DNA of 64,000 bases from contig CAZJPN010000061.1 of NCBI GenBank assembly GCA_964547905.1, positions 1-64,000 of the forward strand, given 5' to 3'. The translations under genes were made by a program, and so were the position numbers. The stretch comes from JAJYLM01 sp964547905. GTDB taxonomy: Bacteria > JAMCPX01. This document shows, one piece after another, positions 8,476-16,433 of the stretch. How positions within the stretch are numbered: position 1 is the stretch's first letter; each line of letters starts with the position of its first letter. The notes beneath the pieces are model-generated. The model was not told where the DNA came from. It ran no database searches and saw only the letters and a program-made list of their open reading frames with translations.

Positions 8476-9314
8476 TCCTGATGTACGATCCTGCTTATGC
8501 CGGTTTTGTCTTCATCCGTATGGTACTGCGGCCTGTTGTTTTTATAGATGCCGGATTGGTATACCTCATCATTCGTATACGTATGCTTTACGCCACTGTT
8601 ATCTATGTAGGTATAAACGCATTGTGATGGGTCCACCGGTAACGGTTCATTGAGTGTCTCTACGGTCAGTGTGGCCTCAGAGGATAATGGATAGAAATAG
8701 TTGGTCCCGATGATTGACGAGAGAGTATTTATCCAGTTGTTGTCAATCCCTGCGTAATTCGATAATATCTTTAAAATGCCGGAGCCCTTACTCCCTATTA
8801 TTTTGTTAACAATGGGGATTGTAAGCAGGGCAATATAATCCACATGCATGGTAATATCATCATTGGATTGCGACGGGTTTGTTACAATTTTTGCATCCGT
8901 AAATTCTTTTGCATACGCATATCGCAACAGTAAGGTACTTGCATCTCCAAACACGTCTGCGATATTGTTAAAAACACCCGAAACGACAGATAACCCGGCC
9001 ATAGCATCAACACACGGCGATATGGGTGTCATGGACAATTTTGCGGATTCAGCGATATCGTCAGGATTATCCGGCTGGACGATTGCTGTTCTTGCTGCAT
9101 TGAAAGCAGCGTATTCCACAAAGAGCTTTGTCTGTGCAAGCAAAGATAATTGAACGATGGCAAGCACGATAATGAGCACAAGCGGAAATGCAAGAACAAA
9201 CTCCACCATGGTCTGACCCGACATAGAATATTGGTTGTTTGTCCCATTCTGTGAGATTACAAGGGCAGGGGCAAGCCCTGCCCCTACATTCAGTTTCCGG
9301 ATCAATCCGCTCAT
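8466..9314 (-). CDS. tadE: TadE-like pseudopilin
   Basis: A 282-residue TadE family protein. It has the processing site SGQTMVEF followed by the membrane helix VLAFPLVLIIVLAIVQLSLLA and the family-typical YAAFNAARTAIV. The first 30 residues include NVGAGLAPA, which is the translation of a dispersed palindrome (9262-9284). An internal ATG at 9224 (MSGQTMVEF) would give a very short leader. Neither start has a strong ribosome-binding site. It lies 39 nt downstream of the flp pilin stop. Confidence 0.82.
   Translation of the reverse strand: MSGLIRKLNVGAGLAPALVISQNGTNNQYSMSGQTMVEFVLAFPLVLIIVLAIVQLSLLAQTKLFVEYAAFNAARTAIVQPDNPDDIAESAKLSMTPISPCVDAMAGLSVVSGVFNNIADVFGDASTLLLRYAYAKEFTDAKIVTNPSQSNDDITMHVDYIALLTIPIVNKIIGSKGSGILKILSNYAGIDNNWINTLSSIIGTNYFYPLSSEATLTVETLNEPLPVDPSQCVYTYIDNSGVKHTYTNDEVYQSGIYKNNRPQYHTDEDKTGISRIVHQECP
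9262..9284. repeat. dispersed palindrome, family 2 (TGTAGGGGCRGG), copy A
   Basis: Inverted repeat with arms GGGCAGGG (9263-9270) and CCCTGCCC (9276-9283). Read on the minus strand it begins TGTAGGGGCAGGG. It lies in the 5' part of the tadE-like gene and encodes VGAGLAPA. Copies B (9812-9841) and C (27624-27654) share the same outer sequence. Confidence 0.75.
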
Positions 9315-9353
9315 TGTTTATTCTTTCTGTAGGTCCAATGCTTTTGCTGCATC

Positions 9354-9581
9354 CTATTGCCCAGAGCTTTCTTTTTCCGGTGCAGTTTCATTGCTTTGGC
9401 TTGTTACGCTTTCTATCTGCTGGCCTGCCGTCTTAACGCCTTTGATGAGCTTGTTGCGGAACACGCCGAACACGGCTATCAGGGCGATGGCAACGAGCAG
9501 GACGATCAGGATGTACTCTGTCATACCCTGTCCTTTTTGTCCGTCCTTTCCAGCCTTAGGAGTAAGATTGAATAAAACCAT
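9354..9581 (-). CDS. flp: Flp pilin
   Basis: A 75-residue prepilin, the structural subunit of the Tad pilus. The cleavage site KGQGMTEY (G-x4-E-Y) is followed by the hydrophobic helix ILIVLLVAIALIAVFGVF and a polar tail. The ATG at 9581 is preferred over the in-frame ATG at 9593 because GGAGG (9587-9591) then lies 5 nt upstream. It is the first gene of the minus-strand tad operon. A stretch rich in Glu, Ser and Gln at the C-terminus (ETAPEKESSGQ) is longer than in the smallest Flp pilins. Confidence 0.93.
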   Translation of the reverse strand: MVLFNLTPKAGKDGQKGQGMTEYILIVLLVAIALIAVFGVFRNKLIKGVKTAGQQIESVTSQSNETAPEKESSGQ

Positions 9582-9597
9582 ATTTTCCTCCATTGAG

Positions 9598-9639
9598 ACG
9601 ATTTAAAATCGTTTAATATCGCTTGATGCCGAATGTCAA
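9598..9639 (-). promoter_or_regulatory. candidate promoter and palindrome upstream of flp
   Basis: On the minus strand TTGACA (9639-9634) and TTAAAC (9616-9611) are separated by 17 nt, a plausible sigma-70 promoter for the tad operon, although the -10 is weak. Immediately downstream is a perfect 15-nt palindrome, ACGATTT-A-AAATCGT (9598-9612). It could be an operator or a 5' UTR hairpin. Seen by eye only. Confidence 0.4.
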
Positions 9640-9811
9640 GGAAAATTTTCTTTAAAGTATAAAGAGGCTATACAGAATGCAATGGCATTGGAAGAATAAA
9701 GAGAGAATATAAACTAAACAGCATACCATCATTCAAAGGAACGTCACAAAAGAGCTGATATGCGCAAAAAATCGCCCCCCTTTCACGGAGGGCTTAAACT
9801 TCAATATTTAT

Positions 9812-9841
9812 TGTAGGGGCAATTTATGAGTTGCCCCTACA
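9812..9841. repeat. dispersed palindrome, family 2, copy B (intergenic)
   Basis: A perfect inverted repeat with 11-nt arms TGTAGGGGCAA (9812-9822) and TTGCCCCTACA (9831-9841). It lies between flp and the secreted-protein gene, 33 nt past the stop of the latter, where it could also act as a transcription-attenuating hairpin. It has no T-run after it on the minus strand, so a classical intrinsic terminator is not evident. The rest of 9640-9874 shows only the C-rich/G-rich pair around 9771-9792. Confidence 0.75.
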
Positions 9842-9874
9842 CAATCGGGAGATTTCCTTTTTAATTGTTAGCTA

Positions 9875-10627
9875 TTATTGATGATCTTGGTGTGATTTCT
9901 CTTCGTGTTTCTGGTTTCCGCGAGCTTTTCCTTGCGGCTGGTGTTGATACTTCTGTCCTTGCGGTTGCTTCTGATACCTTTGCCCATTCTGTTGCCCTTG
10001 CTGAGGATGCTGATACCTTTGACCCTGCGGCTGCCTTTGCTGGGGATGCTGGTACCTTTGCTGCTTATGCATCTGCTGCTGATATCTTATGACATCAGGT
10101 CTGTTCTCATACTCATGTTGCCTTTGATATCTTAGTTCCTGTCTTTGCTGCATAGGTCTTGGGTGATAACCCTGGATGTCCCATGCTTTTTGTCTTTCCC
10201 AATATCCATTGTTATGCCAGCCTCTCCAGTTCTGTTGAAGTTCCCGGTCAGGAATACGTTGATAGTTCCACGGGTGTCCCTGCCAGTCACGGTCCCTGTA
10301 ATATTCTCTCCAGCGCGGGTCTACATCATAATAGAAGCTCGGCACGCGGTTATAATAACCCCAACCACGGTTATAATAACGTGATCGATACCAACCGCCT
10401 TGCCATGGACGCCACCACCATCCATTCCAGAAAAATATATCTACCCCTACGTTCGGAACAACGTACACGTCGTTCGTATCAGGTAGCACTACCACATCCG
10501 GTGGCGCCTGGAATTCAATGGGCGGGGGCAGAGCTATTCCGATATTTATATTCAGCCCTGCCATTGTGGCAGCAGGAACGGAAATTACCAATGTCCAGAG
10601 AAATGTACCTAAAAGTAATTTTTTCAT
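9875..10627 (-). CDS. secreted Trp/Tyr-rich protein with a Gln/His-rich tail
   Basis: About 250 residues from the ATG at 10627, which is preceded by a good AAGGAGAG site; an upstream ATG at 10678 lacks one. It has a signal peptide (about 1-25, ending near MAGLNINIG), a proline-rich segment, then a strikingly aromatic block (FFWNGWWWRPWQGGWY, and NRGWGYY). The last 90 residues are low-complexity repeats built of QRYQHPQQ and PQGQ units. Proteins with the WNGWWWRPWQG block are frequent, uncharacterised, in Geobacter-like genomes. It is probably periplasmic or surface exposed. Function unknown. Confidence 0.75.
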   Translation of the reverse strand: MKKLLLGTFLWTLVISVPAATMAGLNINIGIALPPPIEFQAPPDVVVLPDTNDVYVVPNVGVDIFFWNGWWWRPWQGGWYRSRYYNRGWGYYNRVPSFYYDVDPRWREYYRDRDWQGHPWNYQRIPDRELQQNWRGWHNNGYWERQKAWDIQGYHPRPMQQRQELRYQRQHEYENRPDVIRYQQQMHKQQRYQHPQQRQPQGQRYQHPQQGQQNGQRYQKQPQGQKYQHQPQGKARGNQKHEEKSHQDHQ

Positions 10628-10894
10628 TTTCACTCTCCTTACAATAAAACATATAGCTTTACAAAAAAGAATCGTCAATCAAAAAATACAATAAGGTCGC
10701 AGCAGGTTGATCACCCACCCCTGCAGGCCTACTCTGGACGCAAGGCAGGGCCTGAACCGGACATTTATCTTTGGCAGGTTTACATGCAGGCAGTTTATCG
10801 TTTTTACATGTATCGCGTCAGGGGCTTATTGTTGTTGACCGTTCTATAGCTAATGTGATTTATTTGTATCGACATGAAACAAAATGGAAGAAAC

Positions 10895-12484
10895 ATGAAA
10901 AAAGCTGTCGTGATTCCTGTAATCGTCTTCCTGTTTGGTATGACAACGATAATGTCATGCTCAAGCAGCGGTAATACGAAAACCTTTTCAAAAGGATTTT
11001 TGTGGGGCGTTTCAACGGCGGCGGAACAGAGCGAGGGCGGCATTACAAACAACGATTGGTATGTATGGGAGCAGATGGGCAAAACGCCGCCTGTTGGACT
11101 TGCGGATGATTTCTATGATCTCTATGCCGAAGACTTTACCAATGCTCAGGCAATGCACCTCAATGCATTCAGACTTACATTTGAATGGGCAAGGATTGTA
11201 CCGAATAAGCCTGCCGCCATCTATGCACCGTTGACAGCATCCGACCCTGCCGTAGATATGACAGAGGTTACGCACTACAAGGATGTCATAGCCTCATTAG
11301 AGGCGCACGGATTGACGCCTGTCGTTACCTTGATACATTATACCTTACCGATATGGGTAGACAACCCGGCTACCTATGATAAAGCAAGCAATAGTTTTAC
11401 GGACGGATCTCTCGGTGGCTGGACAAACACGGCTACCGCCTATGCGTTTGCGAATTATGCAGGCTTTATGGCCCGGGAGTTCTCAACAACGGTGAAATAC
11501 TGGCTTACGGAAAATGAGCCGATGCCCGAAGTACTGAGCGGGTATGTAGCCGGAGAATTTCCTCCGGGATTTACAAACTTCTTTAATCTTACTGCAACAA
11601 CAATGCCCTTTTCTGCAAGCGCCGTTACTGTCATGAAAAACATGATGCTTGGCCATGCACTCGCTTATCATGCCATACATGCAGTCGAGCCTAATGCAAT
11701 GGTCAGCATAGCAAAGAACTCCATCTATACAACTGCTGTGCCGAACAATGTCACATCAGCACTCGCGGCAAATGCAATGAACCATGCGTACAATCTTACC
11801 ATACTTGATGCACTGACATCGGGCGTATTCGATAATGGTATTACAGGGACAACAAATATCACATACTATCCTGATTGGGCCCATACCCTTGATTACATAG
11901 GTGTTAATTATTACAACAACGATTATGTTGTTTCTGCGCCGAATATACTTTCACCGATAAACGCCATTCCCTGTGACGAAACGATCAATGCCTATGCTCC
12001 CGGAATACTCGCATTATTCGGATGTCCGTATACTACCGACTCAAGTGGAACACAGGTGTTGTCAAGCCCCTCCGAAACGCAGGGCTTAACGAATATACTG
12101 GTTGAGTATGCGCAGCGTTATCACCTGCCCATGCTTGTAACAGAAAACGGCTATGCAGGCGGCGACCCTGTCGAAAAGGCAAAGTACATTGTACAAAATA
12201 TTATGGCTGAGAAAAACGCCATCAACCAGGGTGCCGATATGCTCGGTTATATGTACTGGACACTTGATTACGATTATGAATGGACACTGGGGTATGCACA
12301 AAACTACGGTCTGTTTTATGTGGATGATTTCACAAGCTGTACCGCACCGTCCTGCGGTCTAATACCGAGTACAACAACGACAGGGTTTACACGTACAGCC
12401 GTGCAGCCGGCGGTTGATGTTTATTCTGCAATAGCAGCAGCCAATGATGTAACTCCAACAATTATTGACCAATACGGGCATTGA
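10895..12484 (+). CDS. glycoside hydrolase family 1 lipoprotein (beta-glucosidase-like)
   Basis: About 529 residues from the ATG at 10895. It has a lipoprotein signal (MKKAVVIPVIVFLFGM, lipobox IMSC), then a full GH1 barrel starting FLWGVSTAAEQSEG. The acid/base motif is TENEP (Glu codon 11516-11518) and the nucleophile motif is VTENGYAGG (Glu codon 12143-12145), so both catalytic carboxylates are present. GH1 enzymes hydrolyse beta-glycosides or phospho-glycosides. A lipid-anchored, exported GH1 is unusual because most are cytoplasmic. An in-frame ATG at 10874 is possible but would put seven residues before the signal peptide. The neighbouring genes give no sugar-uptake context. Confidence 0.88.
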   Translation: MKKAVVIPVIVFLFGMTTIMSCSSSGNTKTFSKGFLWGVSTAAEQSEGGITNNDWYVWEQMGKTPPVGLADDFYDLYAEDFTNAQAMHLNAFRLTFEWARIVPNKPAAIYAPLTASDPAVDMTEVTHYKDVIASLEAHGLTPVVTLIHYTLPIWVDNPATYDKASNSFTDGSLGGWTNTATAYAFANYAGFMAREFSTTVKYWLTENEPMPEVLSGYVAGEFPPGFTNFFNLTATTMPFSASAVTVMKNMMLGHALAYHAIHAVEPNAMVSIAKNSIYTTAVPNNVTSALAANAMNHAYNLTILDALTSGVFDNGITGTTNITYYPDWAHTLDYIGVNYYNNDYVVSAPNILSPINAIPCDETINAYAPGILALFGCPYTTDSSGTQVLSSPSETQGLTNILVEYAQRYHLPMLVTENGYAGGDPVEKAKYIVQNIMAEKNAINQGADMLGYMYWTLDYDYEWTLGYAQNYGLFYVDDFTSCTAPSCGLIPSTTTTGFTRTAVQPAVDVYSAIAAANDVTPTIIDQYGH

Positions 12485-12567
12485 TATGAGGTCGAATCAG
12501 TTATATGTCAAACCGAGTGAAACGAAGTATCTATTCCTTAAAAAATAAAAGAAGGAGGATTGACAAA

Positions 12568-13314
12568 ATGAGCATTGGTAAATTATTTGGCGGGATTACC
12601 AAATCAACCGTTAAAAAGGATGATGGGACCTCTTGTGAAGGAATGATTTTCAAAATCATATTGACGGCATTTACTCTGTCATTGCTATGTCTGCCACATA
12701 CTGCATACGCGGTACCAATAGGGACTCTGTCCGTTGGCCAGAAATCTGGCGATTTTTCTCTTGACTTCGGCATTGGCTACAAGATGCGCAGGGTTAGCTC
12801 TTCCGACAGCGCAGATGCGGACATGTCCTCAAAGGGGTTTTCCTTGGTTGCACGATACAACATCATAAGCTCCTTAAGCATATATATTGATGGGGGCTTT
12901 GACGATATATGGCTTTCCAACCCGGATTTTAAAGGCTATCTTGGCGGTTCTTACGGTGGGGGTGTTCGGCTGTCACTCCCGGATCCTCACAGAAGCAGGT
13001 TCACGATCAATATAGCCGCGGACCTCAATAATACCAATAGCGGTAATGGTGTACGTAATGTGAATGATTTCGAATATACAGGTGCAGTTTATGCGGCATT
13101 CAAGAATTTGAACACGATTACGTATGGCGGCATCGAGACCTCGAACGTAGACCTTTCCTTTACAAATCCCAATATCAGTTATACTTCAAAGTATAACATA
13201 GGCGGCATATTCGGAATTGATCAGTTCGTTGTACCTTATCTATTCTTCAATTTCGAGGTGCACGTTTTTGATGTTCAGTCGATCGAGGGCAGTATTGGGT
13301 ATACATTTTTTTAA
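12568..13314 (+). CDS. putative outer-membrane beta-barrel protein
   Basis: About 248 residues. The ATG at 12568 has a strong GAAGGAGG site 8-9 nt upstream. A signal-like hydrophobic segment (IFKIILTAFTLSLLCLPHTAYA) starts at about residue 26, so the export signal is internal or the true start is the later ATG at 12643. The rest alternates hydrophobic and polar residues with many Gly and aromatics, and ends in YTFF, a terminal aromatic typical of BAM substrates. No named family is recognised. It may form an operon with the GH1 lipoprotein (83-nt gap). Confidence 0.65.
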   Translation: MSIGKLFGGITKSTVKKDDGTSCEGMIFKIILTAFTLSLLCLPHTAYAVPIGTLSVGQKSGDFSLDFGIGYKMRRVSSSDSADADMSSKGFSLVARYNIISSLSIYIDGGFDDIWLSNPDFKGYLGGSYGGGVRLSLPDPHRSRFTINIAADLNNTNSGNGVRNVNDFEYTGAVYAAFKNLNTITYGGIETSNVDLSFTNPNISYTSKYNIGGIFGIDQFVVPYLFFNFEVHVFDVQSIEGSIGYTFF

Positions 13315-13317
13315 TTG

Positions 13318-13389
13318 TCATTCCCATGAAAATGGGAATCCAGAAAAACAAGACAAAAGAACTGGGTTCCTGCTTTCGCAGGAATGAAA
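13318..13389. repeat. dispersed inverted repeat, family 1, copy B
   Basis: Two hairpins in tandem: ATTCCCAT (13320-13327)/ATGGGAAT (13331-13338), and TTCCTGC (13367-13373)/GCAGGAA (13378-13384). This is the complete form of the family-1 element and lies directly after the stop codon of the barrel gene, where it may also stabilise the 3' end of the mRNA. Confidence 0.75.
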
Positions 13390-13463
13390 GGAAAAGATTT
13401 AAATTTTTGGTACTGTGATGTACGTGGTGATTATAATTACTAAAACATAAGGAGCTAATAAAA

Positions 13464-14120
13464 ATGAAGATCTTTCTTGATACGGCAAATATCGTGGAGA
13501 TAAAAAAGGCAGTCGAGCTTGGACTGATAGATGGGGTTACCACAAACCCAAGCCTTCTTTCAAAAGAGGGCAAAGAGCCTGTTTCACAGTTCAAGGAAAT
13601 TATCAAGATCGTTCGTGGTCCTGTAAACGCAGAGGTTGTTTCACCGGAAGCAGACGGTATGGTTAAGGAGGCAAAACCGCTGTCAAAACTTGGCAAAAAT
13701 GTGGTGATAAAGATCCCCATGTGCGAGCAGGGATTGATTGCGGTAAAAAGGCTTGCGGAACAGGGTATAAAGACAAATGTAACGTTGATATTTTCAGCTT
13801 CACAGGCTTTGCTTGCTGCAAAGGCAGGTGCAAGTTATGTAAGTCCGTTTGTCGGCAGAATAGATGATATATCGGGCAACGGCATGGAGCTTGTAGAGGA
13901 AATAGTTGCAATATTCAACAATTACCCGTTTAAGGCCGAGGTCATCGTTGCAAGCATAAGGCATCCTGTGCATTTTGTGCAATCAGCGATCATCGGGGCA
14001 CATATAGCAACAGTACCGTTCAATGTTCTTGAAAGGCTCATGAAACACCCATTAACGGATAAAGGTATAGATGCCTTTAATAAAGACTGGGAGAAGCTGA
14101 AAAACGCATTAAAGAAATAA
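13464..14120 (+). CDS. tal: transaldolase (TalC/fructose-6-phosphate aldolase-like small form)
   Basis: A 218-residue member of the short transaldolase family. It has MKIFLDTANIVEIKKA at the N-terminus, GVTTNPSLLSKEG, the Schiff-base lysine in VVIKIPMC and the phosphate-binding NVTLIFSASQALLAAKAGA...SPFVGRIDD. It transfers dihydroxyacetone units in the non-oxidative pentose phosphate pathway; transketolase is encoded at 55.8-57.9 kb. The start has a good AGGAG site. Family length is matched exactly. Confidence 0.95.
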   Translation: MKIFLDTANIVEIKKAVELGLIDGVTTNPSLLSKEGKEPVSQFKEIIKIVRGPVNAEVVSPEADGMVKEAKPLSKLGKNVVIKIPMCEQGLIAVKRLAEQGIKTNVTLIFSASQALLAAKAGASYVSPFVGRIDDISGNGMELVEEIVAIFNNYPFKAEVIVASIRHPVHFVQSAIIGAHIATVPFNVLERLMKHPLTDKGIDAFNKDWEKLKNALKK

Positions 14121-14276
14121 ACCCCATAAGAAAGTCCCCCTTAGGCGGATGAATCTATGTCCCAGGTCCTCTGGCTGAAAATGGTGGTGCTTTCTAATGG
14201 AGTAAAAATTCAATCTTGTTGACAGATATAGTGCTTTTGTGCTTTAAGTATAAATACGCCTGATAAAGGTGATTGT

Positions 14277-15203
14277 ATGGATAAACCAAAAAAATTTACA
14301 TTTATAATCGTTCCCGAGGGAACTGAAAAAACAAAAAGGGCATCCATAAGCTCTACTATGATAAGGGCAGGCATGGTACTGTTAGCGAGCCTTGTTATTG
14401 TATTTGTCTTTCTTGTTTATGAGTTTTTACACCAGCAATATCAGGGGCATGAATTATTTAATACCCGCAAGCTTGTTGTGGAGCAGAACAATCAAATTAT
14501 GGAATTTGCCGATAAGATTCATACATTGCAAACGAGGCTTGAATCCATTCAGCAGTTCGATATGAAGATTCGTATACTCGCCAATATCGAGAACCCCGTC
14601 TCAGACAAGGAAAACACCTACAGTATAGGAGGTCCAACCATTGATACAGGTGGATATCCAGTTCCATTAACAGGGGTAAGCAAAGATATGCTTGTTAAAA
14701 AAATGGAGATGGATATAAACGATCTGCTTTCAAAAACCAGTATTGAAGAAAGAAGTTTGCAGGATGTTTATGAAAATATCCTCGATAAAAAGGACTTACT
14801 GCTTGCTACACCTTCGATATGGCCGGTCAGAGGTTTCATAAGTTCGGGTTTCGGCTGGCGTATAAACCCGATCAGCGGCGGAAAAGAATTTCACGAGGGT
14901 ATTGATATCGCTACACAGTCCGGCAACCCCATAGTAGCACCAAGCAATGGAATAGTAAGTTTTGCAGGACGGGATGACGGCTATGGTTTGGCAGTTATTA
15001 TAGATCACGGGTATGGTATAACCACACTGTATGGGCACATGAGCAAGATAGAGGTTAAAGCGGGTGAGATCGTAAAACGCGGACAGGCAATAGGTCTGGT
15101 CGGAGATACTGGTTTTTCAACAGGTCCTCACCTTCACTATCAGGTAATGATAAACGGTATCCCGGTAAACCCTATGAGGTATCTTGTGGGTAATTTCCAG
15201 TAA
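14277..15203 (+). CDS. M23 family metallopeptidase, membrane-anchored murein endopeptidase
   Basis: A 308-residue protein. It has a single transmembrane helix at about 30-50, a short coiled coil (about 65-105), a linker and a C-terminal LytM/M23 domain (about 195-300). The zinc ligands are intact: HEGID, the YGHMS loop and HLHY. Such proteins cut peptidoglycan cross-links during growth or division. A TTGACA (14219-14224) lies upstream, but the best -10-like sequence (TATAAA, 14249) is too far for a standard spacer. Compare the inactive-looking LytM protein at 16434-17567. Confidence 0.92.
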   Translation: MDKPKKFTFIIVPEGTEKTKRASISSTMIRAGMVLLASLVIVFVFLVYEFLHQQYQGHELFNTRKLVVEQNNQIMEFADKIHTLQTRLESIQQFDMKIRILANIENPVSDKENTYSIGGPTIDTGGYPVPLTGVSKDMLVKKMEMDINDLLSKTSIEERSLQDVYENILDKKDLLLATPSIWPVRGFISSGFGWRINPISGGKEFHEGIDIATQSGNPIVAPSNGIVSFAGRDDGYGLAVIIDHGYGITTLYGHMSKIEVKAGEIVKRGQAIGLVGDTGFSTGPHLHYQVMINGIPVNPMRYLVGNFQ

Positions 15204-15317
15204 CCTCGACGGTCTATTAAGAAATTCAAGACTCAAAATTAAAGATTCAATAGTAAGCATTAAAGATGAAATCTTGAATATTTAATTTTGAATTTTTAAT
15301 TTCCTTAGTGTGTTCAC

Positions 15318-15938
15318 ATGTATAGAAGAAAAGACGGTTACTACAGGCTCGCAAAACAGCAGGGATATAGATCAAGAGCCTCCTTTAAGCTTATTCAGTT
15401 GAATAATTCCTATCATATTATACAGCAAGGCAACAGGGTACTCGATATTGGCGCTTCACCCGGCGGCTGGATGCAGGTTATCATAGATACGATAGGTAAA
15501 CGCGGCACTGCTGTAGGCATCGATATACTTGATATCCCCGCAATCGATGCACCAAACGCTGTAACAATAAAAGGTGATATAAATGACCCATTGGTAAGGC
15601 AAAAAGCCGTTTCTATGATTAACGGTAAATTCGATACTGTTGTATCCGATCTTTCCATAAATATTACCGGTAACGCATCTTTTGATACCTATAGGAATCT
15701 TGAGATGGCTAAATTGATAATATCATTTTTACCCGAACTTTTAAAAAAAAAGGGAAATTTTCTTATAAAATTATTCTACAGCAATGAGCTTAAATCATTT
15801 TTAAAGCAGACGGAGGTATATTTTAAGACAATTTATACCACCAAACCTCTTGCTTCAAGAAGCTCTTCCTCGGAGCTTTATATGATAGGGAAGGGATTTA
15901 AACCGGTGCTTTACCCACACATAGTAGAGGGATCATGA
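15318..15938 (+). CDS. rlmE: 23S rRNA (uridine-2'-O) methyltransferase RlmE (FtsJ/RrmJ family)
   Basis: A 206-residue FtsJ-family methyltransferase. It has RSRASFKL (catalytic Lys), the SAM-binding DIGASPGGW, VVSDLS (catalytic Asp), FLIKLF (catalytic Lys) and SSSELYMIGKGF (Glu), which is the K-D-K-E tetrad in the expected order. It methylates U2552-equivalent ribose in 23S rRNA in E. coli. The 114-nt gap before it is AT-rich and contains an imperfect inverted repeat (AAAATTAAAGATT-like sequences) but no clear gene. Confidence 0.93.
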   Translation: MYRRKDGYYRLAKQQGYRSRASFKLIQLNNSYHIIQQGNRVLDIGASPGGWMQVIIDTIGKRGTAVGIDILDIPAIDAPNAVTIKGDINDPLVRQKAVSMINGKFDTVVSDLSINITGNASFDTYRNLEMAKLIISFLPELLKKKGNFLIKLFYSNELKSFLKQTEVYFKTIYTTKPLASRSSSSELYMIGKGFKPVLYPHIVEGS

Positions 15939-15955
15939 AGAGATAACAAATCTAC

Positions 15956-15986
15956 TTGATCTTTTTATCAATATAGTCGATATAAT
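15956..15986 (+). promoter_or_regulatory. candidate promoter of the P-II gene
   Basis: TATAAT (15981-15986) is a perfect -10 hexamer. The best -35-like sequence is TTGATC (15956-15961), with a long 19-nt spacer. The P-II ATG follows 16 nt later behind a GAGAGG ribosome-binding site. Confidence 0.45.
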
Positions 15987-16002
15987 GTTTGAGAGGTAAA
16001 AT

Positions 16003-16344
16003 ATGCTTAAAAAGATTGAGGCTATAATAAAACCGTTTAAGCTTGATGAGGTAAAGGAAGCACTTGGAGAAATTGGCATACAGGGATTGACTGTAAGCGA
16101 GGTAAAGGGTTTCGGCAGACAGAAGGGGCATACGGATCTTTATCGTGGTGCCGAGTATGTTGTAGATTTTCTGCCAAAAATAAAATTAGAGGTGGTAATT
16201 CCTGAAGAGCTCGTCAGCAAGGTAGTCGATGCAATCAAGCAAAGCGCCAAAACAGGCAAAATAGGCGATGGAAAGATCTTTGTAACACCGGTGGATGAGG
16301 CTGTAAGAATAAGAACTGGAGAAACCGGAGAGAACGCTATATAG
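16003..16344 (+). CDS. glnB: nitrogen regulatory protein P-II
   Basis: A 113-residue P-II signal protein of standard length. It starts MLKKIEAIIKPFKLDEVKEA, has the T-loop signature YRGAEYVV with the uridylylatable Tyr, and the C-terminal signature TGKIGDGKIFVTPVDEAVRIRTGE. It senses 2-oxoglutarate and ATP/ADP and controls nitrogen assimilation. No glnA, amtB or glnD is nearby, so GlnB versus GlnK cannot be decided from context. Confidence 0.95.
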   Translation: MLKKIEAIIKPFKLDEVKEALGEIGIQGLTVSEVKGFGRQKGHTDLYRGAEYVVDFLPKIKLEVVIPEELVSKVVDAIKQSAKTGKIGDGKIFVTPVDEAVRIRTGETGENAI

Positions 16345-16363
16345 TGTTATGGCGTTTTCCATA

Positions 16364-16383
16364 ATTCTCACAAGAGTGGGAAT
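16364..16383. repeat. dispersed inverted repeat, family 1, copy C (degenerate)
   Basis: Arms ATTCTCAC (16364-16371) and GTGGGAAT (16376-16383) separated by AAGA, with one mismatch, followed by CCGAAAG. It lies in the 89-nt gap between the P-II gene and the EnvC-like gene. Confidence 0.5.
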
Positions 16384-16433
16384 CCGAAAGTCGGTTTTAT
16401 TGAACAAGCAAATCTGCATTGTTTTATAAGCTC

